DNA of 64,000 nt from Enoplolaimus lenunculus (GCA_030248215.1 JASANG010001329.1:434001-498000), one strand, 5' to 3'. Counted from the stretch's first letter, positions 11,070 to 22,470 are shown. Notes: a model not told the origin generated them from the letters alone. Made by a program: numbers and translations.

Positions 11070-11256
11070 TTAGAGGGCGGGAGGGGCGCCGTATGCCTCG
11101 TCATTTGGTTGGACATTTCGAGGAAAGTGACTTTCGCCGCCAAGTTCATTCGCGCGGACACTATATATCCCGACAGTAACATTTGCAGCAAATGTTGCAA
11201 TATGTTTGGTCTGAGAATTGAAAAGCCATTCTAAAACTGGACTAAAATTCGGTGCG
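11070..11256 (-). CDS. Possible terminal exon of an unidentified gene
   Basis: On the minus strand a candidate acceptor (AAAAAAAATAG, with A rather than pyrimidines) is followed by 61 codons and TAA. The peptide includes SPVLEWLFNSQTKH, a weakly hydrophobic stretch IATFAANVTVGIYSV and a polar tail ending YGAPPAL. The stretch is richer in GC than its surroundings, as the proven exons here tend to be. No upstream partner exon was found and the family is not recognised. Confidence 0.25.
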
Positions 11257-12390
11257 CTATTTTTTTTACATTTGGCGTTTATAGGCTGATACAATCTACG
11301 CATAAGTCCTGCAACCCACTCTGGAGTCTACGTAGAGCCCCCGCCTCGTTCTTAAGCGTAAGCCTAACCCTTATAAGGTAAGAATAAGCCAAAGCCAAAA
11401 ATAGTTTAAAGCTTAAGCTCACTCTATTGCAATCCCGCAGAAAAACTTTCAGCATCTCAGCTATACACAGGATCAATTTTTATTGTCTGATGTCCTGCCT
11501 ATTTCGAAATTATGTAATTACTCGAACCCAAGAGTCAATAATGCAACTCAACAACTGTATGCAATTTGCAGAAATATTTTCGACCCAAAAAGTACCGGCA
11601 CGCGTTGTCGATTTACCACACTCGTTTATTGAGTATAGTTGGTGCTTACAACGCAAAATTTGCATATTTTTAAAATATATATAAACAAAGCAGCCCAACA
11701 TTTGAATATTTCAACATGAAAAAATGACAGAATCCTGTAATTTTACCCCCCATAAGAATTGAGTAGGTATAAAGAAACCACAACGTGTACATCCGAGGAC
11801 GTTGCTTTATACTTTATTCACTCTTACTTAGCCACAATCTCGCAAAATTCTATTATTCAAAAATTCCACCCAAAAAACGGTCCAAACCTTCCCGTAGGAA
11901 ATCTCGTAGTTAATTTTTTTAAATTCAGGTTATTTGCCTTTGAAATAAAAAACTGAGCTTCTGAATGATTAATTTGTTCCTTGACTCCAATTCACCGCGA
12001 GTTGCTGCGTTGAGCAGTAGCTTTAGCTCAAGTTGATTTCGTTGTATTGGCGTTTGGTAATTTTAGACAATGGAGTTAAGCTATTAAAACGTGTAGTGTA
12101 GCAACGCAATTTATCAATATCAATGACAGCGATTCACAATACAAATTAGATTACATATTTTAAGAAAACAAACACAAACTTTAATTTAATTTATTTTTCT
12201 GTAATATTTCTAAAGAACTGACTTGATAATTGGGAAGTTTACTGAAACCTGGAAATATTTTTCGCTGATACTTGAATGATGCCAATGATACATATAGGTA
12301 CTTTTGATATCTTCGTTAAAATAACAGTTAATTATCATGAAATCCGATCCGACCATAAAATTTTAATCGCTATTGACTTACAACGCATGA
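11257..12390. other. Intergenic, with a family A remnant
   Basis: Bases 11352-11450 carry CGTAAGCCTAACCC and CTATTGCAATCCCGCAGAAA, typical family A interior. Two opposing short frames near 11427-11701 lack any supporting signal. Confidence 0.4.
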
Positions 12391-12607
12391 CTCCTATAAA
12401 GATCAAAAACAGAACGTTTTTCTACATGACTGCAAAAGCGTAAGCTTTGAACTAATTTTTTGCTTTCTTGCACTTAGGCTCATGCTTATGCTTAGGCTTT
12501 AGGCTTCGGGTTAAGCTTATTCTTAACCTTAGGCTTAAGTTTAGTCTTTAACTTAGGAATATGTTTATACTACTGTTTTACGGCCCTGTTCAATTATACA
12601 TTAGCCA
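12391..12607. mobile_element. Family A MITE
   Basis: Left part CCTATAAAGATCAAAAACAG with TTTTTCTACATGACTGC; interior GGCTTTAGGCTTCGGG; right end CCCTGTTCAATTATACATTAGCC. Confidence 0.55.
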
Positions 12608-12894
12608 ATTTTGCGACCATAAAATTTTAATCGTTTTTGAGCTACGCCGCATTAATACTTTTTGCGATTATTGAAGAGAAAGCACATTTTGTAATTATTG
12701 ATCATGTTTATGATATCATCAGGTAGGTTTGATTTGCCTAAAATAGATGATTCTGCTGCGTATAACTTTAATCTTTTAATCCATCGATAAAACTGTGAAT
12801 TATGTTTGCAATTAGTTACACAATCTAACAACACTAACACAACAATTACAGTCGCTTATTCTTGTGTATATATCTGGTTTTTATATAAATAACG

Positions 12895-13025
12895 GTAGAG
12901 ATCTAGTTTCATTCAACCCGACATTCAGATCCCGGACACTCGAGTGAAAGGCGGATCCTATCATCACTCAGCTAAAAAAGATTTACGCTTGAGCCTGTGG
13001 AAACTATCACGTCTTATGACCTGGA
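12895..13025 (-). repeat. tRNA-derived SINE remnant
   Basis: On the minus strand a leader resembling AAGACGTGATAGTTTCC and GGCTCAAGCGT precedes a tRNA-like A box (TAGCTGAGTGATGATAGG) and a decayed B box (CCGGGATCTGAATG). The same leader and tRNA-like body occur at 22595-22705; a shorter part is at 19480-19570. Confidence 0.5.
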
Positions 13026-13145
13026 TAAGAGGGGGTAATAAGAGAGGCTTCCCGATTTTGAATCCAAATCGATAGGAGTCGGTTTCCTTAATTATAGTTC
13101 GTTAGTGAATAGAGTCGTTAAGTAATGATTAGAGTCCATAAAAGA
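13018..13145. mobile_element. Family B MITE fragment
   Basis: GACCTGGATAAGAGGGGGTA followed by the diverged family B left half (TTGAATCCAAATCGATAGGAG). Confidence 0.5.
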
Positions 13146-13901
13146 GTACAAAACAGAAGAACGGCCTAGACTGCTCAATGTGTAACATACACTCAGACAA
13201 CTCCAATAAACTTTCTTAATAAAATCCAAAACAGTTTAAAGGACTTAGAAGTCAACAGAAATGCTTCGTAGTGCCAAACAGGTCGATTTTGCCCAAAAGA
13301 AAGAATATAAACAGTGTCCAGTCCAACTAACATTAGGGAAATTGTAGTAAATCCATGAGCACCTTCTGGAAGACAAACTAAATATCAGTCGCCCGACCTA
13401 AAATTCAACACCTCAAACCTATTGCGAAAACATGAGGTCTGTGAGTTTCAAATTTATTTTTAGAAATCACAACTTTACTCTCATTAGGTTCATGATGACT
13501 GTTTATGACAAGTTTTGTGATTTCGTGGGCGAAACAAATTTAAAGTTTTCCTTACTAAACTCACTGCAGACAGCTTTGTAGCTTTTCATTTTAGATACCT
13601 ACTAATAGTCTTGGCAGTACTGAGACGTCACGAATTATAGGTCTAGATTTCGCACTTAACGTTTTCTCCCACATTTAATTTTAAGGCTTAGGCTTGGGTA
13701 GAGGCTTTCGTTTAGGCTACACATAAGTATGAGCTGAGCCTAGCTTGTGTGCGAAAAGTATACAAATACTACGTATAGTGATGCGGATTGTGTCAAATCG
13801 TTCACATATAAAAATCAATCGAAAGAAACTTCGCGAGCGAATCCAGCGCGAAACCAATTTATTTGGACCATTTAAAATTTTGATGCACAATTCATTACTG
13901 T

Positions 13902-13975
13902 ATTGACCCGAATAAGAGGGGGGTAATAAGATGGAGGGGTCCCCATTTTGAGTTCGAATCAATAGCTTAAAACTA
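13902..13975. mobile_element. Family B MITE fragment
   Basis: TTGACCCGAATAAGAGGGGG and CCCCATTTTGAGTTCGAATC match the family B left end. Confidence 0.6.
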
Positions 13976-14124
13976 TCTAACAACTGACATCAAGAATATT
14001 GATGTGAGAAAGCGTTGATAAACTATTGGAAATGAGAAAACCTGACAGGGACTGTAAAAGCCAACTAAACACACTATTTTTGATAATTTTATTATACTAA
14101 CTGCAGCTAATAATTACGAGAATC

Positions 14125-16100
14125 ATGGTGATAGGTGTCGTGTGTTTTGCAACGATTACGCTGACAACGCTGGTGTGCTTTGACCGTCCTGCAATGGGGC
14201 TATCAGGACTGGACACGAGAAATTTTCAAGTCGGATTTGGCAAACGAGCACCGTTGTTGGATCCGATATGGACCGAACGTAATTATAAGCTGCCTTCAGT
14301 AAGTTTTATAAATTTCTATTGTATTAAAACAATATGTTTCTATAATAGAACAAGAACTTGCCATACAGGTTCTTGTATCACGATTCATCTCCTTTTTGAA
14401 AATTGTGCAGTATAGTTTTGAGAAACATAAAACATTGATTGTCTTTTTGGCCAATGCTACATTTAGGGCTGTAACATTGGATTAATCACATTCCTAAGCC
14501 CAAGCCTATGAAGCCACAGCATGGAAAAAGTGTAAAACTAAGCGTAAGCGTAAGTAAAAATATTGTCTAAGGCTTTAACCTAATCTTTTGCAATCCCATT
14601 AAGAAACGACACATCCCCAAAAGTATCATGGCCGTTTTTCTTATGCGTTATGCTTAACATATAGTGCCAAAATTCGAGCTGCCCATGCATAGAACAGAGC
14701 CGGATCGCTTTCCGGCGGGGCTGTAATAGAGTCAGATTAAGCTTTATACTAACTTTTTGGCTTAGGCTTAGGCTCAGGCTTAGGCTTATTGTAGTGACCC
14801 GAATAGAGGAGGGACTGATAATAACTTGGCCTCTCCAGAATGTACACCCGTATTATTCCGCTACGGACTGTTATTTATTTTTAACCCACGCTTCGTTACC
14901 CTTCGTTACTGATATATAATGTACTACAAGTATCTGTTGAATTAAACGTTTATTTGTCTTGTATCAGTAGCTTGAGCGGCAGTGAAAAGTTACACTTAGG
15001 AATGTACCTTCAAAATTTAAGTACGCTTTAAAGTTTCGAACTCAATTTATTTGGTCCTGGAGTCATTTATGGACTATAATTTGAGATAATTGACATTTAT
15101 GGACTCTAATTAAAGTTTAGGGACTCTATCGGCTTACGGACCCTTACTAGAGATACGGACTCCTATTGATCGGAACTCAAAATGGGAACCCCCTCTTTTA
15201 TTCGGGTCGCTACAGTAAGCTTAGGTTTTAGGCTTAGGCTTAGGAATGTGCTTATACTACTGCTCCGGCCCTGTTCTATACATTGGCCATTCGAGCTAAC
15301 ACGTTAGGTGTACCAAGAGTGCATGATACAAGAGTATGCAGCTCTTGGGGCTCCGCATAGTACAAAATGTGCCACCGGGCGTTGCGTGTTTGGCCAACAC
15401 CCCCTTTGTTTAGAGGGGGTCGTTGTTACATGCAAAACCCTAAATCAAACTATAAGCGGGCCATTTTTGTTGGGGGTACACCAAAACGCAACGCGTACCG
15501 GGTATATTCGTTTCTATACAGAATGTACCCAGTTGCATATATACCCTTGTTAAAGTATGCATCATCCACTCTTGGGGGTACAAAGCGGCTTTCAAAATGT
15601 AGAAAGATTGTAAAATGTCAGTGTACGTACAACCTAGCACGTTGCGTATGCTTGTTGAACGATGGATTTAAGATTAAGTCTACTCAAATTTTAATAGTAT
15701 GGTAGTTTACCACGTGTAAACTGTTGGGCAAACCTAAACGTATACGGTTCACATTGGACGATGAGATTTAACTTTCTGCCACTGTACAGAACAGCGCCGA
15801 TTGTATAACGATATATCTAAGAATAGCTCTAAACCTAATAGTAAAAAGAAAGTTTAAAGCTTGAGCTTACCCTATTAGAATCCTGCAGAACAACATTGCG
15901 GAATTGATCTTTAGGTACATAGGACAATACTTCTATTGTATTTTTAGCACCTCGACTATCTTTTATCGCCGCCAGCAAAACGAATGCGCAGCCTGTCGCT
16001 AGGATTCGGCAAACGAATGAGATCTTTAAATTTGGGATTTGGCCGAAAACGTGCCGCAATTCCAGAATATGACGAATTTCAGTATTCTAACGAAATGTAG
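14125..16100 (+). CDS. Neuropeptide precursor with LGF-amide/VGF-amide peptides, NLP-6-like
   Basis: Two exons, 14125-14298 and 15948-16100, joined in phase 0 (TCA|GTAAGT; TTTTTAG|CAC), give 108 residues. Residues 1-20 or so form a signal peptide (VIGVVCFATITLTTLVC). The precursor then carries three peptides, each ending in Gly followed by dibasic or tribasic residues, the standard substrate for prohormone convertase cleavage and C-terminal amidation: one ending LDTRNFQVGFGKR, then MRSLSLGFGKR and MRSLNLGFGRKR, each of the last two preceded by KR. An acidic tail ends SNEM. The last two resemble C. elegans NLP-6 (AAMRSFNMGF-amide) in position and sequence. It should be secreted from neurons as a G-protein-coupled-receptor ligand. 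An acceptor-like ACTAACTGCAG lies 18 nt before the ATG. The intron holds family A and B MITEs. Confidence 0.8.
14459..14633. mobile_element. Family A MITE in the neuropeptide-gene intron
   Basis: GGCCAATGCTACATTTAGGG to AAAAGTATCATGGCC. Flanks GTCTTTTT and GTTTTTCT form a decayed 8-bp duplication. Confidence 0.65.
14680..15288. mobile_element. Family A MITE split by a family B MITE
   Basis: Left half GCCCATGCATAGAACAG runs into the hexamer tract CTTAGGCTTAGGCTCAGGC. Right half resumes after 15217 with GCTTAGGTTTTAGGCTTAGG and ends TGTTCTATACATTGGCC. The hexamer tract was the insertion site. Confidence 0.75.
14789..15215. mobile_element. Family B MITE nested in family A
   Basis: TTGTAGTGACCCGAATAGAG to TTATTCGGGTCGCTACAG, with TA at 14787-14788 and 15216-15217 as target duplication. 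427 bp. Confidence 0.85.
15289..15947. other. Intron remainder, unassigned
   Basis: A 112-codon plus-strand frame at 15367-15705 overlaps several G-rich GGGGGT words; no domain or splice partner supports it. A family A remnant lies near 15818-15900. Confidence 0.35.
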
Positions 16101-16811
16101 CGAAAAATATTTCATAACAACTTTGCCAGTGTTACTTTATTGAATTGAAAGCGCGAATGATTAACTGTTGATGCATATAAAAATGTGTTTTTGTTGCAAA
16201 AACGACGCAAAATGGTCAGAACTGCATTTGTTGCAATATACTACTTTAGCAAGGTTCCAACGAAATTCCGGTTCCTGCTGAAATTGTCAAAATATTTGTT
16301 CCCATTCGGATTTCGGCTCAGAGCATGAAAGATTGGTTTCGGTTAAATATTGTTCAAAGTTGGAACCCTGCTGTATACCTAAATTCTATGCGTGAACAGG
16401 TTAATATAACGAACAATGACATCACACACAGTGACCAGTTTATAAAAGCTGCTACTCTGTATGTATCTGTAGGCTAAAATAAATGCAATTTTAGTGTGAT
16501 TTTTGGTTCAAAGTTTTTTGAGACTGTAGTTTGAATTTTAAATATATTTGAAACAGAAAAATAACCATACTGGAGGCGGATTTTTGCTACGAAATTTAGA
16601 ACTTAATTGAAAGGTACTCATTTGCAGAAACACAACTATTATTCCTACCAATCACAAAATGACCTACACACATCAATATTTGTGTCATATTTGATACAGG
16701 TCATAAAAACCGTAACTAATAGTCTACACCTGACAATCCATAGGACAAAACGCATAAATGTATCGAAATATGACATGTACTGCGTTACGAAAACATGCCC
16801 CAATGTAAATG
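16101..16811. other. Neuropeptide gene 3' flank
   Basis: A short hAT-like relic lies near 16252-16376: GGTTCCAACGAAATTCCGG and, at the far end, AAAGTTGGAACCCTGCTG. Otherwise nothing. Confidence 0.4.
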
Positions 16812-16985
16812 TGACAGGGCCGTAACAGTAGAATAAGCATATTCGTGAGCCTAAACGTAAGCCGAAGCCTAAGCGAAAGAATAAGCCTATAGCAAAACCT
16901 AAACCTAAGCAAGAATCTTTAACGCTTACCCTTACTCTATTGCAGTCTCGCGAAAAAAGGTCGAAACCTGATCTTCACGTGGGCC
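16812..16985. mobile_element. Family A MITE, diverged
   Basis: GGGCCGTAACAGTAGAATAAGC, CCTAAACCTAAGC and CCTGATCTTCACGTGGGCCC. Confidence 0.55.
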
Positions 16986-17008
16986 CAGAAATATCAACAA
17001 TATTACGA

Positions 17009-17168
17009 GGCCCATGTAAAGATCAAGGGCGGAACTTTTTTCTGTGGGACCAGAATAGAGTAAGCTTAAGCCTTAGACTAATTTTTTTGCTTGGCTTTAG
17101 GCTTAGGCTTACGTTTAGGCTTAGGAATATGCTTATAATACAGTTCCGCCCCTGTTCTTTACATTGGC
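17009..17168. mobile_element. Family A MITE, well preserved
   Basis: GGCCCATGTAAAGATCAAGG to CCCTGTTCTTTACATTGGC. The interior has GGCTTAGGCTTACG and GGCTTAGGAATATGC. No clear target duplication. Confidence 0.75.
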
Positions 17169-18153
17169 GATATGACGATGTATCCGTTAATTTAGCCACA
17201 AAGCCGTTCAAATGAAAATATTAACCTGATCTTATTTTTCTACACCTTTCGGAACGCTGTGATCCAAAACTTTTCAAAAATTCAATATTCGTTTATTTAA
17301 CTACAAATGCAAGACATGTTCAAATGGCCATAAACTGTGCAGCTATTTTCAAGCACGATTCCTTGAAGTTTTGGTGCGTCAGTTGAGTTACGAATTTCGT
17401 TACATTTTAAATAACAGCATTGTTTGAATGCTTGACACCCATTCAGTCGTTTTGATTTCACTAATTCACCGTCATTAGTGTACGCTAGTTTCGATTTCGG
17501 TATGTAGTAATCACGATAGCATTGATCTGTTTTGTCCTAGAACAATTTCGAACATCACACGTGTACCTCCGTATTTTTGACTTAGATTCCACAGGCGTCG
17601 AATGCCGTAATCTAAATTTCAGATGGTTAGATACAGGTATTTCCATCAAATATTCGAAACAAACCTACCAATTCTAATTTCTAAAGCCATTTTTGTCGTA
17701 ACGCACATTATTTATGAGTGTGGACGGACGCGTTAACCTTGGGGTAACGCAGCGCTAGAAATGTGGCGTTTTAGAGGAGAAAATTGAAATTTTTAAAGTA
17801 AAATGTTCGTGGAAAATTTAAGACATGACTAAAATGGCGGTTCGCTTCTGAATCGACCGCTTCTGTCGCTAATTTATGATTACTACCTTTCTTCATATTT
17901 CGCGCCCCACCCACGCCCACTTCCTCGTTTTTGAAATCCTGGATCCATGTTAAAACAAACACAATGTTATACAGTGTTTGTTGGACTCTCACGCAAATTA
18001 ATGTGTGCAACTAATTATAACGTGTTATCTTCGTTTATGGAAATTTACCTTTGACTAGCGTTATCCCATACCCTAACGCTTGACACAGAGCAGTTTGTAA
18101 CAACCGTTAAGCAGGAGTTAACAAGGTTACGGTAGGGTTAACGCGTAACAGCT
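17169..18153. other. Intergenic, possible eroded MITE
   Basis: GCGTTAACCTTGGGGTAACG near 17730 and an inverted relative (GCGTTATCCCATACCC) near 18060 suggest a ~350 bp element; a related GGGTTAACGCG motif recurs at 18136-18145 and again, inverted, at 18168. No gene is seen. Confidence 0.35.
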
Positions 18154-20561
18154 TTAAAATTTATCACGCGTTAACCCTGCCTTATGACACATTTTGTGGC
18201 AAGATTTCACTAGACTAATAATGGTTACTAGTTTGCCGGTATTTCGATTGCCACATGAACACTTTTTGAGTGAACTTGTATATCCAAGCCGGTTGCAATG
18301 TGCTGAAGTGACCATTCCTGGTTTCGCTTCGCAATATTGTTGACAACATTCTTCAAATGCTTGGCATTTTGTAGTCGAACTTGCTCGAAGCCTGCGCACG
18401 TTGCTATCACATATTGCAGATAAATCCACCTGAATATCCAGCTAAACAATAAATATTAAGTGATACAGTTTCTTCCAATTATCTCGTTATATATCAGGGT
18501 GCGACCGGATATCCGGCTCCGACAAAAAGACATCCGTTTCAGGTATTTTAAATTACCAGATATTTTTCAAAATTTCAAAAATTTTAAACCTTCATTTGTT
18601 AGGCCGACTACAGTGGAACTGATTAACTCGTGTACACATTTTTCTGTCATGCAGGTGATGTAAATGTTTGCATGTGCCCGTTTACGAGTAATATCTATGC
18701 AAGTTTCTGTTAATACACACGTGATTTGCAATTCTTTCCAACAAAAAGTTTCAAAAAGCATTAGAATTCTTGCAATTGGCAACCCTGTTAAGCTGCTCAG
18801 ACAGCAATTGTGGCGCCATCTATAGAATCAAAGGCGTGCGAGACACGGTGGCTAAGAACCAGGTTGTAGCCATTTTTTTAAGTTCAAGACGGTACGACTG
18901 CATTAGAAACTTCGGACTCTAAGATGTATAAGGTTATTCTGGAGCCTGCATAAATGCGCGTTTTATTCTCTATTGTACTATTTTTGGACGAGGTATATCC
19001 CTGTTAATATTCCTCTCTTGTATACGCACCTAGCTGAAAGGCTGTAGTCTTCTAGAAAACAATTTCGTTGTCTAGTTTTGAGGGCATAAGAATCGTTCTC
19101 TAAGATTAATTTCAATACAAAAAACAATAAATAAACCAACCTGAACTGGTTCATGATTATTCCATCCGTTTCGGCAAACACAATTCTTTCGCGCATCACG
19201 ATAAGATGAACCTCCGTAACAAACCATTGAGTGAGGTACACTGTCAGTGTGCCGGCACATTTGGTCACAACAGATATAGAACGCGTAGCATTTACGTTCA
19301 TCAGCAATTGGCAGTTCGGAAACTTGTGAATCGCAAACTTTTTTGAAGCACGTCTAAAATGGAACGTTAAGTTTTAAATCCGGTGTATTTTACCGCCTGG
19401 TACGAAACACAACGTCAAAAACACGTCTAAAGGTGGTGTAAAATGGTGTTAACATCCACATTTTAGCTTAGGCCTAATTTTAAACTAGGATTCGTACATG
19501 GAGGCTCCCGGAGTCGAGGCATTTACCGTCACCATTCGACCCTAGATTGACGCTCGATACCCAGGGGCCAGAAAACCTCACACAGAGAGAAAAACTTTGC
19601 ACCCATGTGAATTTAATCAAAGACACCAGGTACAATTATTAATCAACCCCTACTAAGCAGCGGGCAATCGGATGGGAAAATACCGGAACCGAAGCTATGG
19701 GTTCATAAATTTTGCGGGAGCCGGATGTGACGACAAAACCAAGTAGCGTAAAGCACCTTTAATTGGCAAAGTTTTAATATTCACTTAAAAGCTGGTATCC
19801 GAACATGGTTTTAGTCTGTTTTTGGAGAATTTTTGACAATTTAACCCCAAAAATTGCCCAAAGTTCACTATATATAACAAACTCACTGCATAGAAATATA
19901 TAAATATTTCGCGTTCGAAGTTGCCGGAAACTCCGGCAAAAAATTTTAGCGAAGCCAATCGAAGCCAGGTCCAATTGCATCCGTAGCAGAAATCAGATTT
20001 TCAGGTGTACTCTGCTACTAATTATGTTTTTACCATACTGCCACCACTGATACCTACCGATAAATATTTTTCATCTGCTTGCACTGCTGAGCATTCGCAC
20101 TTCATACGGCTGCTTGGTTTGCTTAAATCTGCTCCCGCCGCAGAATCTGTAAGTTGTTCTGATTTGTCTTCACTGACACACATCATGCGTCGTAGTTGCT
20201 GTCCAGTGCGATGGCACAGTTGTTCACAACACGCGTTAAACGCGTTACATTTCTGTGTATCAGTTAATTGCGATGTGCCACTTCGAGATTGGAACATTTG
20301 TCGAACACCGTCTGAATGAATATTATTGCTTCTGTTATTATTATTATTATTATTATTATTGTTGTTGTTGTTGTTGTTGTTGTTGTCATTGTTATATTTG
20401 TTGTAATTGTGACTGCTGCTCTGAGAAAGAATGCTTCCAACCTGTGAAACTGCATAAGAACACACTTCGGTCGGCGAAAGCTGCTGTACTCGTTGTTGAA
20501 CTGTCGCAATTGAGCATAATAAAATAACAAGAAATGATGCAAACGGGCTGGAATTGGTCAT
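18154..20561 (-). CDS. Secreted protein with three eight-cysteine modules (unrecognised family)
   Basis: Three exons, 20058-20561, 19141-19353 and 18154-18441, all joined in phase 0 (TCG|GTAGGT; TTTTAG|ACG; CAG|GTTGGT; GTTTAG|CTG), give about 334 residues. Residues 1-24 are a likely signal peptide (FASFLVILLCSIATV). Each exon carries one module with the same order: C, spacer, KC-x-AF-x2-CC-x-Q-x-C, spacer, C, spacer, C-x-C. The cores are KCNAFNACCEQLC, KCYAFYICCDQMC and KCQAFEECCQQYC. Module 1 is interrupted by an Asn run encoded by (AAC)n then (AAT)n. The second module has one extra Cys just before it and the last exon two more in its tail. No transmembrane segment follows. I do not recognise the module; it is not ShK, EGF or Kunitz, and I could not match it to the DB module. 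Introns of about 700 bp hold SINE and hAT-like debris. Confidence 0.75.
19480..19570 (-). repeat. tRNA-derived SINE remnant in intron
   Basis: The minus strand carries ATCGAGCGTCAATCTAGGG, a decayed A box, AAATGCCTCGACTCC and a B-box-like TACGAATCCTAG, in the same order as the copy at 22595. Confidence 0.45.
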
Positions 20562-21902
20562 ATTTCGTTTTAGAGGCTGTTCAAATTCAGGCGAGTATAT
20601 TTTTTGTTAGCCTGTTTGGATAACATAAATTGTTAATTCGGCTCCTTTCGTGAGTGATATTATGTTTGTGTTGTTGTTCGCTTTAACTTATATGGTGGCA
20701 CATAGCGGGCACAGTTGGTAAGATCGGCTTGTCAATTAAGATTAGAAGTATACGTGCGATTTATGAATGATAAAATGTTTAGCAACCAAGATGCAAAGTT
20801 GTTAAAAATCAATTTGACAGAATCAATATAAATAAGTTTAATTTTATGTCTATATACTTAAATAACTTGAAATTAAATTCAGGTTGATGATCTCTCATCA
20901 AATGTTATAGCACAATAGATATATAATATATATAACATAGGCCAATCTGCTATTCAGGACAATTAATAATTGGCATGGGTTAATCTGCTATTTTATGCAT
21001 AAGCAGTGCGGCCTGGAATAAACAACAATGAAGTTATGGACCAACCGGATTGATTATTTGGACATCGAACTGAGAAGCTGTTTAGGTTTCCTTGAGAACA
21101 GTATAAACAAGCTTTATTTTTAAATCTGCTTCTATTCAATTTAAATTAGTCTAAGACATTTATCAGTGCAAATTAATTAATATTTTGTTGTCAACTGGTA
21201 AGGCCGAGACCTATTGTTAGTGTCCTGACGCTCAAGAGGTAGTAAATAGCAGAGAAAGAATAGATACAATACATGACGTATATCTCTCCTAATAGCATCT
21301 GCATCTGTTCTAACTTTCCACAAAATTTACAAAAACTGATCCGTCTTTCGACACCGCACAATGATGTGGGTATGTAAAACCCACAAACACTTAAACAAAT
21401 ATTTTAATTTATAAGCTTCTAAACGTCCGCTTGTAATAGTCCTTTCGTGTTTTTGATGTAACGCTTTTAAACCAGCTCCATAAAAACTTGTCAGCTCAAA
21501 AACTTGTAGTTGCTCTTTTCGAGTGCAGTTTACGGCGAGCTTAAAGCCAATTGACATTTTTTCAAGAGTGTGGCGTTAAAATTTTTCACTTTTTAATACT
21601 GATGTTTATTATGTAAATATATGCTGACCGTCGATATATGACTGAGTGTATGTAAACTCATTAAGTTTTTACATCTTACAAGTTGTCATATTTTTGTCCG
21701 GATTATTCATTGATTGAATTTACCTGGCACTTTTAATACCAATTTTCTTTTACTGAATATATTTCCGCAGCAAAACACGCCATATAAGCTTGAATATTGC
21801 TCATTAACAATTGTGCTGCGACCATCTTTCGAGCAGACACGCCTAGCGTACAAAACAGCAATTCTTAAAATTAAGGGCAGCGCTATACATTTGACGACGA
21901 CT
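20562..21902. other. Intergenic, no feature seen
   Basis: AT-rich sequence upstream of the cysteine-rich gene. An acceptor-like TTGAACAG sits at 20577-20584, 15 nt before the ATG. No promoter motif stands out. Confidence 0.45.
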
Positions 21903-22056
21903 GGCACCGTCCTTCACCCGTACGGCGCCGATTGTCACCGTGCGACAAGGTGCGGTATCATGCGCGAATTACTCACGTACCATTCCGCATGTTGACGGAC
22001 GGCGCCGTACGGGTGAAGGACGGCGCCGTACGGGTGAAGGACGGCGCTGTACAAGT
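21903..22056. repeat. GC-rich inverted and tandem repeat
   Basis: A CCGTCCTTCACCCGTACGGC block (21908-21927) faces two and a half tandem 21-bp units of the opposite sense, GACGGCGCCGTACGGGTGAA, from about 21999. They could pair as a long GC-rich hairpin with a loop of about 70 bases. GC content is far above the surrounding DNA. Confidence 0.8.
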
Positions 22057-22104
22057 ATGGTGCAACCCTTACTCGGAAGTTTATTATATTTATATTACGA
22101 TGAA

Positions 22105-22250
22105 GGCCCATGTACTTTGATGGACGAACCATTTTTCCGATGCATAATAGAGTGAGCTTAAGCTTTACACTAACTTTTTTTGGTTCAGGCTTAGGCTTAG
22201 GCATTGAAGTAGGTTTATACTACTGTTACGCCCCTCAAAGTAGCATTGGT
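22105..22250. mobile_element. Family A MITE
   Basis: GGCCCATGTACTTTGATGG to CCCCTCAAAGTAGCATTGG with a GGCTTAGGCTTAGGC interior. Confidence 0.65.
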
Positions 22251-22344
22251 TACGACGGAGATTATACACAATGTTGCAACGTTTCACCTGTGAGCAAGTT
22301 TTTACTGATGGTTTTACCGGTGGGATGAACGTGATAATGCTGTT

Positions 22345-22470
22345 GATGGTAATTGTAACCATTTTGCTTGGCTTGGGCTTAGGCTTAGGCTTAGGAATAT
22401 GCTCATTCTTACGCTTAAACTTAGGAATATGCTAATAATACTGTTCCGCCCTTGTTTTTTACATTGGCCA
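22345..22470. mobile_element. Family A MITE fragment
   Basis: Four consecutive GGCTTA-type units near 22375-22396, then CTGTTCCGCCCTTGTTTTTT and ACATTGGCC; the left end is missing. Confidence 0.6.

Noticed and set aside
20255-20527. Plus-strand Tyr/Cys-rich protein
   Set aside because: It is the antisense of the poly-Asn tract in exon 1 of the cysteine-rich gene.
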